Source: an uncultured Eubacterium sp. (lineage in GTDB: Bacteria; Bacillota; Clostridia; Lachnospirales; Lachnospiraceae). Taken from it: a stretch of 59,876 nt of DNA. This document shows, in pieces, positions 28,118 to 35,541 of the stretch. Made by a program: the position numbers and the translations under genes. The stretch's first letter is position 1, and each line of letters starts with the position of its first letter. The notes below the pieces were generated by a model. That model searched no databases and was not told the origin of the DNA. It worked only from the letters and a program-made list of their open reading frames with translations. The stretch covers positions 1-59,876 of the forward strand of contig URYE01000007.1 of assembly GCA_900551945.1 (NCBI GenBank), in the 5' to 3' direction.

Positions 28118-28759
28118 TAAACTTGCAAGATTATTTGCTAATAACATACGTTCCAATTCGTTTATATCAATATCCCTTTGTTCAAAATTATTAAATCTAT
28201 TTCTATTGGTACTTTTACTTCTATCTCTTGGATTATATTGCTTATAATTGTTTGTATCCTTTTTAGGCTTGTAATAATAAAAATAATTAGCTTTAGGTCG
28301 CTCATTAATGGCAGCAGTCGAATTGTCATTGCTCACTGCTGGTTGCACATCATTATTCATTTCTGGTTGTTCTGTGTTATTTTGTTCTGTATCAGGCTTT
28401 ATATTGTTGTCTGCAACATCTTCTGCCTCATTCTCACAATTTGGATATGTATTATTCTGCTGTTGTTCAGAAAACATTACTATATAATACTCGCTTGGGT
28501 GTCCTTTAGAGCCTTTCTTAAACTTAATTAACCCCATATCTATTAATTCTTGTCTTGCCTTTATCAATGTGGCTTCTCTTTTTATAAAGGCATAGCCCAT
28601 TAATCTAAGATTATCTATCTTAAACCAATCCTTAAAATATAAATCGTTGTCAACTCCAAATAGGGCGTACCATAATAGTACTGCGTCTTTAGACATATAA
28701 TTTTCGTATGCGTATTTTCTAAAACTGTTCATTTCCTTTATATAGTTTATATTTCTCAT
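28112..28759 (-). CDS. Replisome organizer-like winged-helix protein (215 aa)
   Basis: N-terminal about 115 residues form a winged-helix replication-initiator-type domain: NSFRKYAYENYMSKDAVLLW, YALFGVDNDLYFKDWFKIDN, LIKARQELIDMGLIKFKKGS. The remainder is a low-complexity N/T/Q/E linker and a basic tail (YYKPKKDTNNYKQYNPRDRS). Likely binds the phage origin and loads the replisome. Iteron-like repeats lie at its own 3' end. Confidence 0.7.
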   Translation of the reverse strand: MRNINYIKEMNSFRKYAYENYMSKDAVLLWYALFGVDNDLYFKDWFKIDNLRLMGYAFIKREATLIKARQELIDMGLIKFKKGSKGHPSEYYIVMFSEQQQNNTYPNCENEAEDVADNNIKPDTEQNNTEQPEMNNDVQPAVSNDNSTAAINERPKANYFYYYKPKKDTNNYKQYNPRDRSKSTNRNRFNNFEQRDIDINELERMLLANNLASLV

Positions 28760-28811
28760 ATACTTCTACCTCGCTTATATATTATTTGTATGCTTATATT
28801 TCTTTGCGTGT

Positions 28812-29588
28812 TTATCCACTATTCCTAGTTATTTTTATTTCTGTGTATCGGTAATAGCTCATACCTGTGTATGGGTTAATACCGTAGACAACAGAGTTCT
28901 TGTCTATAAAATAACCTTTTGTTGCTGTTGGACCATTTTCAATTAACTTTCGCACAGTCCAACGGATGTACACCTTTCTTTCCGGAACAGGTCTTATTAA
29001 ATTCCTAGAACACGAATATCTAATAAGTTCTCTTTGTTCTTCTTCTGAAAACAAACTTAATTGCTTCACTTCTTGTTCTTTTGGTTGCTTAACTATGTAA
29101 CTTGCTAATTGCTCATATCCACCAGCTTCATAGAGTCCTGTATAAAAGACTCGTCCATATTTCCATTTTTTCTGTATAAGTACATCGGTGGCTTCTCCTT
29201 GTAGCCTATTAAGGAGAAAATGTATGTGTATTCCACCCTTTTCTCCTATCTCAATCCTATATATCCATTTGAATGGCATATTCTTCTTTTTGTATTCTCG
29301 CCTCATATTATTTATAAAGCGTTTCAAATCTTTAATAACTTCCCAAACACTTTTTCTAGTGCCAAATGGATATTTTAAGGTTGTCCATAAGTCACCAACT
29401 TCAAAGTTGGCTTTGATGAGCCGCCTCATATTTTTTTCTCTATTGTACTGATTTTGTTTTTTTATCTGTGCTGGTGTGGCTTGCTTTTTAATAGCTCTTT
29501 TTTCACCCTTCGCACCATAATTACCTGAGTATTTAAACTCATATTCATTTGAACATTTAAACCTATAAACGTCTTTCCAGTATGCCAT
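28812..29588 (-). CDS. HUH-type Rep protein (258 aa)
   Basis: YRIEIGEKGGIHIHFLLNRL holds a His-hydrophobic-His metal motif, and YEQLASYIVKQPKEQEVK fits the tyrosine-helix of rolling-circle Rep proteins (Y followed by K four-to-seven residues later). The N-terminus is strongly basic. Nicking origin DNA is the expected reaction. A HUH Rep alongside an organizer-like protein is unusual for a dsDNA siphophage. ATG at 29588 follows AAAGAGA. Confidence 0.72.
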   Translation of the reverse strand: MAYWKDVYRFKCSNEYEFKYSGNYGAKGEKRAIKKQATPAQIKKQNQYNREKNMRRLIKANFEVGDLWTTLKYPFGTRKSVWEVIKDLKRFINNMRREYKKKNMPFKWIYRIEIGEKGGIHIHFLLNRLQGEATDVLIQKKWKYGRVFYTGLYEAGGYEQLASYIVKQPKEQEVKQLSLFSEEEQRELIRYSCSRNLIRPVPERKVYIRWTVRKLIENGPTATKGYFIDKNSVVYGINPYTGMSYYRYTEIKITRNSG

Positions 29589-29736
29589 TCTCTTTGTATC
29601 CTTATACGTGAAATTTAAACTAAATTTAATATACTTATAAGGTTACAAAGGGGAAACCAAACGCCTTTTTATTTTTTTGATTTGACATTCAATTTCCCTA
29701 ATGGTATACTAAATTTGCTTATATATTTTTTTGTAT

Positions 29737-29768
29737 GTTGGGTGTTGACTTTTATGTCAGCACCCTTT
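29737..29768. terminator. Bidirectional hairpin terminator
   Basis: GGGTGTTGAC-TTTTAT-GTCAGCACCC followed by TTTTT on the plus strand. It contains the end of the 72-aa gene. The 160 bp between 29589 and 29751 otherwise holds only AT-rich promoter-like DNA. Confidence 0.75.
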
Positions 29769-29970
29769 TTCTTAATCTTTTTTGTTCTTGCATATACTTC
29801 TCAAAATTTAATTGAGATTGTGATATATACCAAAACTCACCCTTTATATCCTTATAATAAATATAAGTATCAAGTTCTGTATGTTTTCTTCCAATTTCCT
29901 CTACCCTTTCTGGTGGTTGCAAACCTACAAAACTCTTGGCTTCTTTAGCTATAAGCTCTAGGTCTATCAT
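29752..29970 (-). CDS. Hypothetical phage early protein (72 aa)
   Basis: MIDLELIAKEAKSFVGLQPP onward, ending EKYMQEQKRLRKRVLT. Soluble, mixed charge, no known domain. Good RBS (AAAGGAAAAACAA). Small early-region gene between the Rep gene and the repeat/tRNA-like region. Confidence 0.6.
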   Translation of the reverse strand: MIDLELIAKEAKSFVGLQPPERVEEIGRKHTELDTYIYYKDIKGEFWYISQSQLNFEKYMQEQKRLRKRVLT

Positions 29971-30041
29971 TTGTTTTTCCTTTCTAAGCTTCCTTTGCTT
30001 GCTTTTTATACCAATAAGATTTATAATTTTAGTTATAATTC

Positions 30042-30233
30042 TTATTTCCCCATTTGGGGGACGGAAATTATTTTCTCGTTAGGGGACGAAAACTTTCTTA
30101 AGTCAGACTGATAAGATATCTGACCTATTCTATCCATAACACCTTGTATTTCTTCTGGTGTTGTATACTTAATACAACTGTCGTCAACTTCAACAATTGC
30201 ATTACCGAACTTATATGTAGCCACCACTGCCAT
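30042..30233 (-). CDS. Hypothetical phage early protein (63 aa)
   Basis: MAVVATYKFGNAIVEVDDSC, then TTPEEIQGVMDRIGQISYQS. Compact beta-alpha pattern; a similar short protein family is common in Firmicute phage early regions. RBS AGGAGGAGTCAAC precedes the ATG. Its last codons run through hairpin repeats a and b. Confidence 0.65.
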   Translation of the reverse strand: MAVVATYKFGNAIVEVDDSCIKYTTPEEIQGVMDRIGQISYQSDLRKFSSPNEKIISVPQMGK

Positions 30234-30537
30234 GTTGACTCCTCCTTTTAATTTTTATTATTTTATATCCCCGTTAGGGGACGAAAACCTTTATTTATTT
30301 TATGCGAGTAACAGCTATTTGTTACTCGCTATCAGAGTGGCAGGAGTCGAACCTGCAATACAGTTAGTTTATTGAGTTTGGTTGGGAATATCCGTATAAG
30401 CAATGTAACACCCCATTTAGGGGACGGAAATGGAAATTAAACTGTATCCATGCCGTTGCACTCTGTTAAATACAATCGAAACTTGCAAATTTCAATTGTA
30501 TTGTGAGCTTTTCTATATCCCCTAAGGGGACGGAAAC
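30046..30537 (+). repeat. Five dispersed hairpin repeats with GGGGACGRAAAC end
   Basis: Copies: a 30046-30068, b 30073-30092, c 30268-30288, d 30410-30431, e 30517-30537. Form: CCCC, 2-4 nt, AGGGG, then ACGGAAAC or ACGAAAAC (two copies end in T). Copy b has a decayed left arm. Only the 3' about 20 bp is conserved, and distances between copies (about 24-196 bp) are irregular, so this is not a CRISPR array. The hairpin plus 8-nt tag closely resembles the 3' part of type III-A CRISPR repeats. Confidence 0.75.
30334..30464 (-). ncRNA. tRNA-like structured RNA (131 nt)
   Basis: On the minus strand: AGAGTG (5') pairs CACTCT (3'); T-arm GCAGG-TTCGACT-CCTGC is canonical with a 7-nt T-loop and abuts the 3' acceptor strand; ATACAGTT (30447-30440) pairs AACTGTAT (30365-30358) just before the T-arm. 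Only about 10 nt link the acceptor to this helix, too short for a D-arm, and 74 nt lie inside it, including repeat d. No anticodon and no encoded CCA. The layout recalls the tRNA-like domain of tmRNA. A 10-bp hairpin (30304-30329) follows. Confidence 0.55.
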
Positions 30538-30704
30538 TATTTAAACAAATGTTCTATTACAAATTTAGTACATTCTTGCATTTCTTCATGTGTTGGGTGA
30601 ATGTTCTTTTTTTCTAATAATGTAACTGCGGTCAATAAACTAATTCTGTTTTTAATCCACCCCACAGCACATATTACTGTTGTAATAAAAAATACTACTG
30701 TCAT
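30537..30704 (-). CDS. Small membrane protein (55 aa)
   Basis: MTVVFFITTVICAVGWIKNR is one membrane span at the N-terminus, followed by a soluble tail (NIHPTHEEMQECTKFVIEHL). Start at 30704 follows AAAGGAGATAAGTCA and overlaps the upstream stop (ATGA). Its TAG stop is the first bases of repeat e. Function unknown. Confidence 0.65.
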   Translation of the reverse strand: MTVVFFITTVICAVGWIKNRISLLTAVTLLEKKNIHPTHEEMQECTKFVIEHLFK

Positions 30705-31105
30705 TGACTTATCTCCTTTTGCTCTGCTCCCAATATGTAAAGAAAATTTTTCCAAATATCAGAATTTTCAAAAACTTCCCAATTCTTCGCAGGCATTTTA
30801 AAACTTATTTCAACTTCTTTTTTTGTATCATCAGCGAATACCGAACAAACTGAATAATTACCTTTCTCATAAAAATCTATAAGAACCTCCCAGTCTGATG
30901 CTTTTAAGTCATCTTGTGTTGGGTTCCAATTTCTACATAAACTTGTTTTCTTTGTATCCCTATCATAGGATACAAGGATACACGTATCATAAGAGTTTGT
31001 TGGCTTAATTGCTGTTATTTTCATACTATTTTTATCAAAAATACTTTTTCTAACTATTAAGCCATTCTGTTCTGCTGCCTTTTTAATTGCTTCGTGTATA
31101 TACAT
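30701..31105 (-). CDS. DUF2829 / Tad2-like protein (134 aa)
   Basis: N-terminal MYIHEAIKKAAEQNGLIVRK matches the 'f-EAl-kal..g..v.R' opening of DUF2829 proteins. RNWNPTQDDLKASDWEVL matches their conserved 'W-x-P-(S/T)-Q-x-D-l-x-A-x-D-W-x-v' block. Members of this family (Tad2) sequester the signalling molecule of Thoeris defence. The C-terminal about 45 residues are extra. Translationally coupled to the small membrane protein. Family call is by motif only. Confidence 0.6.
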   Translation of the reverse strand: MYIHEAIKKAAEQNGLIVRKSIFDKNSMKITAIKPTNSYDTCILVSYDRDTKKTSLCRNWNPTQDDLKASDWEVLIDFYEKGNYSVCSVFADDTKKEVEISFKMPAKNWEVFENSDIWKNFLYILGAEQKEISQ

Positions 31106-31207
31106 ACATTAACTCCATTCTTCTATTGCTTTTTATATTCTCACTACCTATAATCTTCTTACTGGGAGTTCGCTCTCCCTAGTAAAAAGAAAGGAGTAGC
31201 CTTAAAT

Positions 31208-31603
31208 ATGTTAAAAGTTGATTTAACAATAACCATATCTATAATCATTACAATATGTGCAATCATTTCGCCTATAATTACTACACTACTTAATAATCAT
31301 CATTTATATAAAATGAAAAAACTTGAAGTAAAGCTTGACGCTGAAAAATCTGCATATTTTTATAAACGAGGTGTCTATGAGGATTATTTAAAATATACTG
31401 GACAATATATTATAGTTCGTGACACAGACACATCTTTAAAATATGGTTCAATATATCCACTTGCATTGATTTATTTTCCAACAAATTTAGTTAATGAAAT
31501 TATCAATATTAATTATGAAATAAATGAACTTCGTTGGGATACAGCTATGGATTGCTTAAACACCATAGCTCCTATTATTCGTGAAATATTACAATCAATG
31601 TAA
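31208..31603 (+). CDS. Single-span membrane protein in the lysogeny region (131 aa)
   Basis: TISIIITICAIISPIITTLL is an N-terminal transmembrane helix, followed by a basic cytosolic region with YKMKKLEVKLDAEKSAYFYK. First plus-strand gene after the early operon, so probably expressed in the lysogen. A hairpin with a TTCGCT loop (about 31160-31184) lies just before its RBS AAAGGAG. Could serve superinfection exclusion, but that is only suggested by place and topology. Confidence 0.6.
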   Translation: MLKVDLTITISIIITICAIISPIITTLLNNHHLYKMKKLEVKLDAEKSAYFYKRGVYEDYLKYTGQYIIVRDTDTSLKYGSIYPLALIYFPTNLVNEIININYEINELRWDTAMDCLNTIAPIIREILQSM

Positions 31604-31618
31604 GTAACATACATACCA

Positions 31619-31667
31619 ATACAACCCATATTGAATATATAATTGTATTCTCGGGTTGTATTTTTTT
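31619..31667 (+). terminator. Terminator after the membrane protein gene
   Basis: ATACAACCC, a 25-nt loop, GGGTTGTAT then TTTTTT. Confidence 0.75.
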
Positions 31668-31730
31668 CATAATGAAAATACATATTATTCCAATAATATA
31701 TACCATTATCAGTAATGCTATTACTGGCAA

Positions 31731-31913
31731 TTAAACACCTTCTTTCTCAAAATCTAGGCTATCTTTTCCCCTACAACCTGCTCTTGCAGTCACCAACTCT
31801 GCAAGGGCTTTTGTTTCTTTTTCTATCTCATTAGTCAATACCTTTTCATTATTATTTATTAGTTTGAGAACATGTTCTGCAAGGGTTTCAATTAACTCAT
31901 CAACCTTTTTCAA
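31731..31913 (-). CDS. Small helical protein (60 aa)
   Basis: MKKVDELIETLAEHVLKLIN, NEKVLTNEIEKETKALAELV: amphipathic helices, likely a small coiled coil. RBS GGAGCGAGAAAATTG. Isolated between two plus-strand membrane-protein genes. Function unknown. Confidence 0.5.
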   Translation of the reverse strand: MKKVDELIETLAEHVLKLINNNEKVLTNEIEKETKALAELVTARAGCRGKDSLDFEKEGV

Positions 31914-32076
31914 TTTTCTCGCTCCTTTCTAATTTTTATTGTTTTTTAACTTGTGAAAAACAAATATTTATATCATTTTGAAATCTCATTACTCTTTATC
32001 TTGAAAATACTTTATCTTTTCTTTATAATATATCTATCAATATTACAATATTGAAATATAAGATGAGGAGTTTCAT

Positions 32077-32481
32077 ATGTTTAGTATCATAGCTGATGTC
32101 GTAACTATTATTAGTTTTGTTATATCTATACTTACTTTTACTTTAGCTCATACAATACTAAAAAATACTGAATACCAACGAACTGAGTATGAAAATGAGC
32201 GTGGTGATATTCAATCATCATTAATGGCATTACGTGATAATATTTGGAAAGACAATATGGAATTAACACTAAAATTTCGTAGTAAAATAAGAACAGAATT
32301 ATTTTCTTATCGCCAAAAATATCTTGTAATATCATCATTGCCTTGTATCTATCATGTATCACGTGCTATTTGCTTGTGCAACAATGGAATCTTAGATACA
32401 AAACATCGCGAAAAATTATGTGCCAGTTTAGATTTTCTAATAGCACGTTTTGATAAATCGGAGGTGCAAAATCATGAATGA
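32077..32481 (+). CDS. N-terminally anchored membrane protein (134 aa)
   Basis: FSIIADVVTIISFVISILTF makes one membrane helix; the rest is a helical soluble part (LMALRDNIWKDNMELTLKFR). RBS GAGGAGTTTCAT. Overlaps the following gene start (ATGAATGATC inside its end), so the two act as a coupled pair. No family recognised. Confidence 0.6.
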   Translation: MFSIIADVVTIISFVISILTFTLAHTILKNTEYQRTEYENERGDIQSSLMALRDNIWKDNMELTLKFRSKIRTELFSYRQKYLVISSLPCIYHVSRAICLCNNGILDTKHREKLCASLDFLIARFDKSEVQNHE

Positions 32482-32887
32482 TCAAATAACTATATTACTT
32501 AAAAAATTAATTAATTTAACTAAAAACGACTCAATTAAATGGGAGAGATATTCACAATCCCAATTTAAATTAAATCTTAATCTAAATTCTTTTATCTCTA
32601 ATTTAGAAGATAATTTTCCTAATTCCTTTGCTATAAATTCAGACAGTTATATCGCACATTACAAAAATGGTTTTATTGCTCTTATGGCGTACTCTGTTCT
32701 AGGCACAAATGGTTATATAGATTTACTCCTTCAATCTGACGAAAACTCTAAGGCTCAATGTTTGGCTTCAAGTAATGATGATACTTTAGAAAATCGAACA
32801 CTAATGAAACGCCTATATAATCTTGTTGATTGTGTTGTTACCAGTCCAAACCTAAATAATTTTATAAATGACATCATTAATGATTAA
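32474..32887 (+). CDS. Cytosolic partner of the anchored protein (137 aa)
   Basis: MNDQITILLKKLINLTKNDS, GFIALMAYSVLGTNGYIDLL. Start at 32474 follows CGGAGGTGCAAAATC; the upstream in-frame ATG at 32450 has no RBS. Soluble, alpha/beta. Paired with 32077; together they may be a lysogenic-conversion or exclusion module, but no domain supports a specific activity. Confidence 0.6.
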   Translation: MNDQITILLKKLINLTKNDSIKWERYSQSQFKLNLNLNSFISNLEDNFPNSFAINSDSYIAHYKNGFIALMAYSVLGTNGYIDLLLQSDENSKAQCLASSNDDTLENRTLMKRLYNLVDCVVTSPNLNNFINDIIND

Positions 32888-33080
32888 TAATATCATTTAT
32901 ATATCTTTTAAGCTTAATAGCTTCATTCAAATCCTCAAAGAATTTTTGCGGTTCTTTGAGGTTTTCTTGTATCATATAATTTATTTTTTCTTCCATATCC
33001 AACTCTAATTTTCTCTGATTTGCTTCTATTTCATTTATTCTATAAATTAAAGTTTCATATTTTTTTCTTGATATCCACAT
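32877..33080 (-). CDS. Small coiled-coil protein (67 aa)
   Basis: MWISRKKYETLIYRINEIEA, NQRKLELDMEEKINYMIQEN: a continuous coiled coil typical of small phage proteins encoded after cro. ATG at 33080 chosen; a TTG lies two codons upstream nearer the GGAAG. Its end overlaps the convergent gene at 32474-32887. Confidence 0.55.
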   Translation of the reverse strand: MWISRKKYETLIYRINEIEANQRKLELDMEEKINYMIQENLKEPQKFFEDLNEAIKLKRYINDIINH

Positions 33081-33177
33081 TTGCAATTACACTTCCTTTC
33101 AACTAATAGGCTAAGATACTTCTTGCACTCTCATTTCCACTACAAAAGCCTCTATTATATTCAACATTTTTAACTTA

Positions 33178-33423
33178 TTACAAATTTCGTTTTCTAAGTT
33201 CAATATTTTGTACTTTTGGTGTAAAAAAATATGTACAAATATCATTTTCTTGCAAATTTAACAACTCAATAGCTTTTGATATCTCAGATTGTTTCCATTC
33301 AACTTTATTAGATATCTTCTTAGTCATAGTTTGTGTTGACCACCCCATTTTCTTAGCAAATAATGACTGTGTACAATAATTTTCTATAATCTTTCCTTTC
33401 AATTTACTATAATCAAAAGACAA
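33178..33423 (-). CDS. Cro/DUF739-like repressor (81 aa)
   Basis: SKLKGKIIENYCTQSLFAKK, MGWSTQTMTKKISNKVEWKQ: a small HTH protein of the DUF739 kind usually occupying the cro position. It is divergent from the repressor at 33588, with three operators between them. First gene on the lytic side. Confidence 0.78.
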   Translation of the reverse strand: MSFDYSKLKGKIIENYCTQSLFAKKMGWSTQTMTKKISNKVEWKQSEISKAIELLNLQENDICTYFFTPKVQNIELRKRNL

Positions 33424-33440
33424 TTTATACTCCTCCTTTC

Positions 33441-33538
33441 AGTTCAATTACTTGAACTAAATTTATACTAGCATCTTCATATTTTCTTGTCAACACTTTT
33501 AGTTAAAATATTTGAACTTTTGTTCCATGACTTGAATG
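33441..33538. promoter_or_regulatory. Genetic switch: three operators and divergent promoters
   Basis: O1 33441-33458 AGTTCAA-TTAC-TTGAACT (perfect palindrome), O2 33501-33518 AGTTAAA-ATAT-TTGAACT, O3 33521-33538 TGTTCCA-TGAC-TTGAATG. Lytic promoter (minus): TTGACA at 33488-33493, 17 bp, TAGTAT at 33465-33470, between O1 and O2. Lysogenic promoter (plus): TTGAAT at 33532-33537, 17 bp, TATTAT, with its -35 inside O3. The layout is lambda-like. Confidence 0.82.
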
Positions 33539-33587
33539 TTTTCTTTAATTATGATATTATAATTATATATTTTAGGAGGTGCTAAAT

Positions 33588-34217
33588 TTGAAAATATCTA
33601 CTACAGCAGACCGTTTAAAACAATTAATGAAAGAAAATAATTTAAGACAAATTGATATATTACAAAAAGCAAGTTATTATTGCTCAAAATATGATACAAA
33701 AATAACAAAAGCTGATTTAAGTCAATATGTATCTGGAAAAGTTGAACCCGGGCAGGCTAAATTATTTGTTTTATCTAATGCGCTTAATGTTAATGAAGCT
33801 TGGTTAATGGGATATGATGTTCCAAAAACTAGAAATTCTATTATACAAACTAATCATTGCAAAATAAATGATAATATTATTAATGCTGTACAAATTTTAG
33901 CAAGTCAATCAGGATATAAAATAGATTTTACTGCAAATCAATGGAAAATATATTTTAATAATTGCATAATAAATATTTCTCCAACAGAATTAGATGATTT
34001 AATTAATTCTTCTTGTAAGCAAATAGCCTTTATCATACAATCATTTATAAATAATAGATTAAAAGATAATTCTTTTCCTATAAATACAGACTTATTAATC
34101 AATGATACAAAAGAAAATGATAAAGACATAATTCCTTATGATAGTATTCCTGATACTCCTAAAGAACTGGAAAGGTTATATCCACCTGTAGATATTAAAA
34201 AACGAAAAAAAGGATAA
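33588..34217 (+). CDS. XRE-family phage repressor 1 (209 aa)
   Basis: HTH at about residues 5-70 (ADRLKQLMKENNLRQIDILQ, KADLSQYVSGKVEPGQAKLF, ALNVNEAWLMGYDVP). TTG at 33588 is 8 bp after AGGAGG and is preferred; the GTG at 33579 is too close to the RBS. No LexA-type protease motif is seen, so induction may be RecA-independent. C-terminal tail PYDSIPDTPKELERLYPPVD is shared with the next gene. Confidence 0.82.
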   Translation: MKISTTADRLKQLMKENNLRQIDILQKASYYCSKYDTKITKADLSQYVSGKVEPGQAKLFVLSNALNVNEAWLMGYDVPKTRNSIIQTNHCKINDNIINAVQILASQSGYKIDFTANQWKIYFNNCIINISPTELDDLINSSCKQIAFIIQSFINNRLKDNSFPINTDLLINDTKENDKDIIPYDSIPDTPKELERLYPPVDIKKRKKG

Positions 34218-34258
34218 ACTGAAGCAATTCTAAACTACAAAACATAAAAGGAATGTAT

Positions 34259-34987
34259 ATGAAAAACGAACTAACCGCTAAACGACTCCAAATAGCTCTA
34301 TCTAATAAAAATATGAAACCACAAGAATTGGCAAATAAATCTGGTGTTAGTAAGGCTTCTATTAGTCAATATATAAATGGTTCTCACGCTCCATCTAACT
34401 TAAGTAGTGGAAAACTTGCTAAAGTATTGAATGTTAGTCCATTGTGGTTAATGGGATTTGATGTTCCTATGCACGATTTAATAAAAGAAAATAATAATAG
34501 TTGCAATTTAAATAATAATTCACACATCGGAATTAATATAAGAAAACAACGAGAAAAACTAGGACTAACACAAGAAGAATTAGCCAAACGATTAGGATAT
34601 AAATCAAAGTCCACAATTAATAAAATTGAAATGGGAATAAATGATATATCTCAATCAAAAATCAAGGCATTTGCTGAAGCATTAGATACATCTATTGCTT
34701 ATTTAATGGATTGGCATGACGATAATACGAACAGTAATAACTTAAATGATGATGCAAAACAAATAGCCCAATTTGTGTCTGATAATCCTGAATATAAACC
34801 TTTATTTGACGCTTCTTGTAAAGTTAAAAAAGAAGACATACCTTTTGTTAAAGAAATGATAGACAGAGTATCCAATACTAATACCAACCCTTATGATAGT
34901 ATTCCTGATACTCCTGAAGAATTTGAAAGGTTGTATCTAACTGTGGATATTAATGAGTGGAAGAAAAAGAACAAGTCTAATAAATAG
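34259..34987 (+). CDS. Double-HTH XRE repressor 2 (242 aa)
   Basis: Two HTH domains in one chain: residues about 5-70 (LQIALSNKNMKPQELANKSG, VSKASISQYINGSHAPSNLS) and 83-150 (IRKQREKLGLTQEELAKRLG, YKSKSTINKIEMG). The tail NPYDSIPDTPEEFERLYLTV copies that of repressor 1. No peptidase domain seen. ATG at 34259 is 7 bp after AGGA. The pair probably arose by duplication, and both may act at the three-operator region. Confidence 0.8.
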   Translation: MKNELTAKRLQIALSNKNMKPQELANKSGVSKASISQYINGSHAPSNLSSGKLAKVLNVSPLWLMGFDVPMHDLIKENNNSCNLNNNSHIGINIRKQREKLGLTQEELAKRLGYKSKSTINKIEMGINDISQSKIKAFAEALDTSIAYLMDWHDDNTNSNNLNDDAKQIAQFVSDNPEYKPLFDASCKVKKEDIPFVKEMIDRVSNTNTNPYDSIPDTPEEFERLYLTVDINEWKKKNKSNK

Positions 34988-35027
34988 AGTAAAATAATAT
35001 TACAAAATAAACAAGGAGGACCTAACA

Positions 35028-35417
35028 ATGGAGAATGAAATTTCTGGTTCAGTAATTAATATTATTGATGAGTTTCGCATTATAATTAATTTAGGTAAAA
35101 ATGTTGTTAAAAAATGGGATACTATATATATTTATGACAAGGATAATTCTATAAAAGACCTTGATGGTACTATACTTGGAACTTATGATATCTGTAAAGC
35201 AAAACTTAAAGTATCAGAAGTATATGATAAATTTTCCATTTGTAGTGATTTCTCAACTCCTATAGATGAGCAAAGACAAGCACTTAATAACATTAATATT
35301 TCATTATCACCACTTTTAAAATCTAGTAATAAAAATAAAAAACTTAATATCGACCCACAAGCAATTAATTCAATTGATAAAGCAATTCGCATTGGTGATA
35401 TTGTAAAACTTTTTTAA
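35028..35417 (+). CDS. Small beta-barrel-like protein (129 aa)
   Basis: First 75 residues have the beta pattern of FlgT-C/OB-like domains: SVINIIDEFRIIINLGKNVV, KKWDTIYIYDKDNSIKDLDG, LGTYDICKAKLKVSEVYDKF. RBS AAGGAGGACCTAACA. Between the repressors and the ncRNA-AbiF unit. Such domains occur beside phage repressors, but function is unknown. Confidence 0.55.
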   Translation: MENEISGSVINIIDEFRIIINLGKNVVKKWDTIYIYDKDNSIKDLDGTILGTYDICKAKLKVSEVYDKFSICSDFSTPIDEQRQALNNINISLSPLLKSSNKNKKLNIDPQAINSIDKAIRIGDIVKLF

Positions 35418-35428
35418 AAAATTTTTAC

Positions 35429-35538
35429 TTGACAACAGATATTATAAATGGTAAGATACTTTACAACAGAAATGGTCGTTGCTAAAATGACTAGCGAAAA
35501 TCCCTCTTACCATTTATTAATGGAAGGGGGATTTTTTC
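35429..35538 (+). ncRNA. AbiF-associated small RNA with its promoter and terminator
   Basis: Consensus promoter TTGACA (35429-35434), 17 bp, TAAGAT (35452-35457), so RNA starts near 35464. It holds a short hairpin TCGTTG/TAGCGA, then a strong terminator: AATCCCTCTTACCATT (35499-35514) pairing with 35519-35533, then TTTTTT. The downstream AbiF gene's GGAAGGGGG RBS is buried in the terminator stem, and its ATG is 9 bp after it. RNA length about 75 nt. Matches the known placement of abiF RNAs. Confidence 0.75.
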
Positions 35539-35541
35539 TTT

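Noticed and set aside
30334..30464. Annotating a functional tRNA
   Set aside because: 131 nt, no anticodon loop, no D-arm, one mismatch at the seventh acceptor pair, no CCA.
30046..30537. Calling the five hairpins a CRISPR array
   Set aside because: Intervals vary from about 24 to 196 bp, genes lie between copies, and the 5' halves are not conserved.
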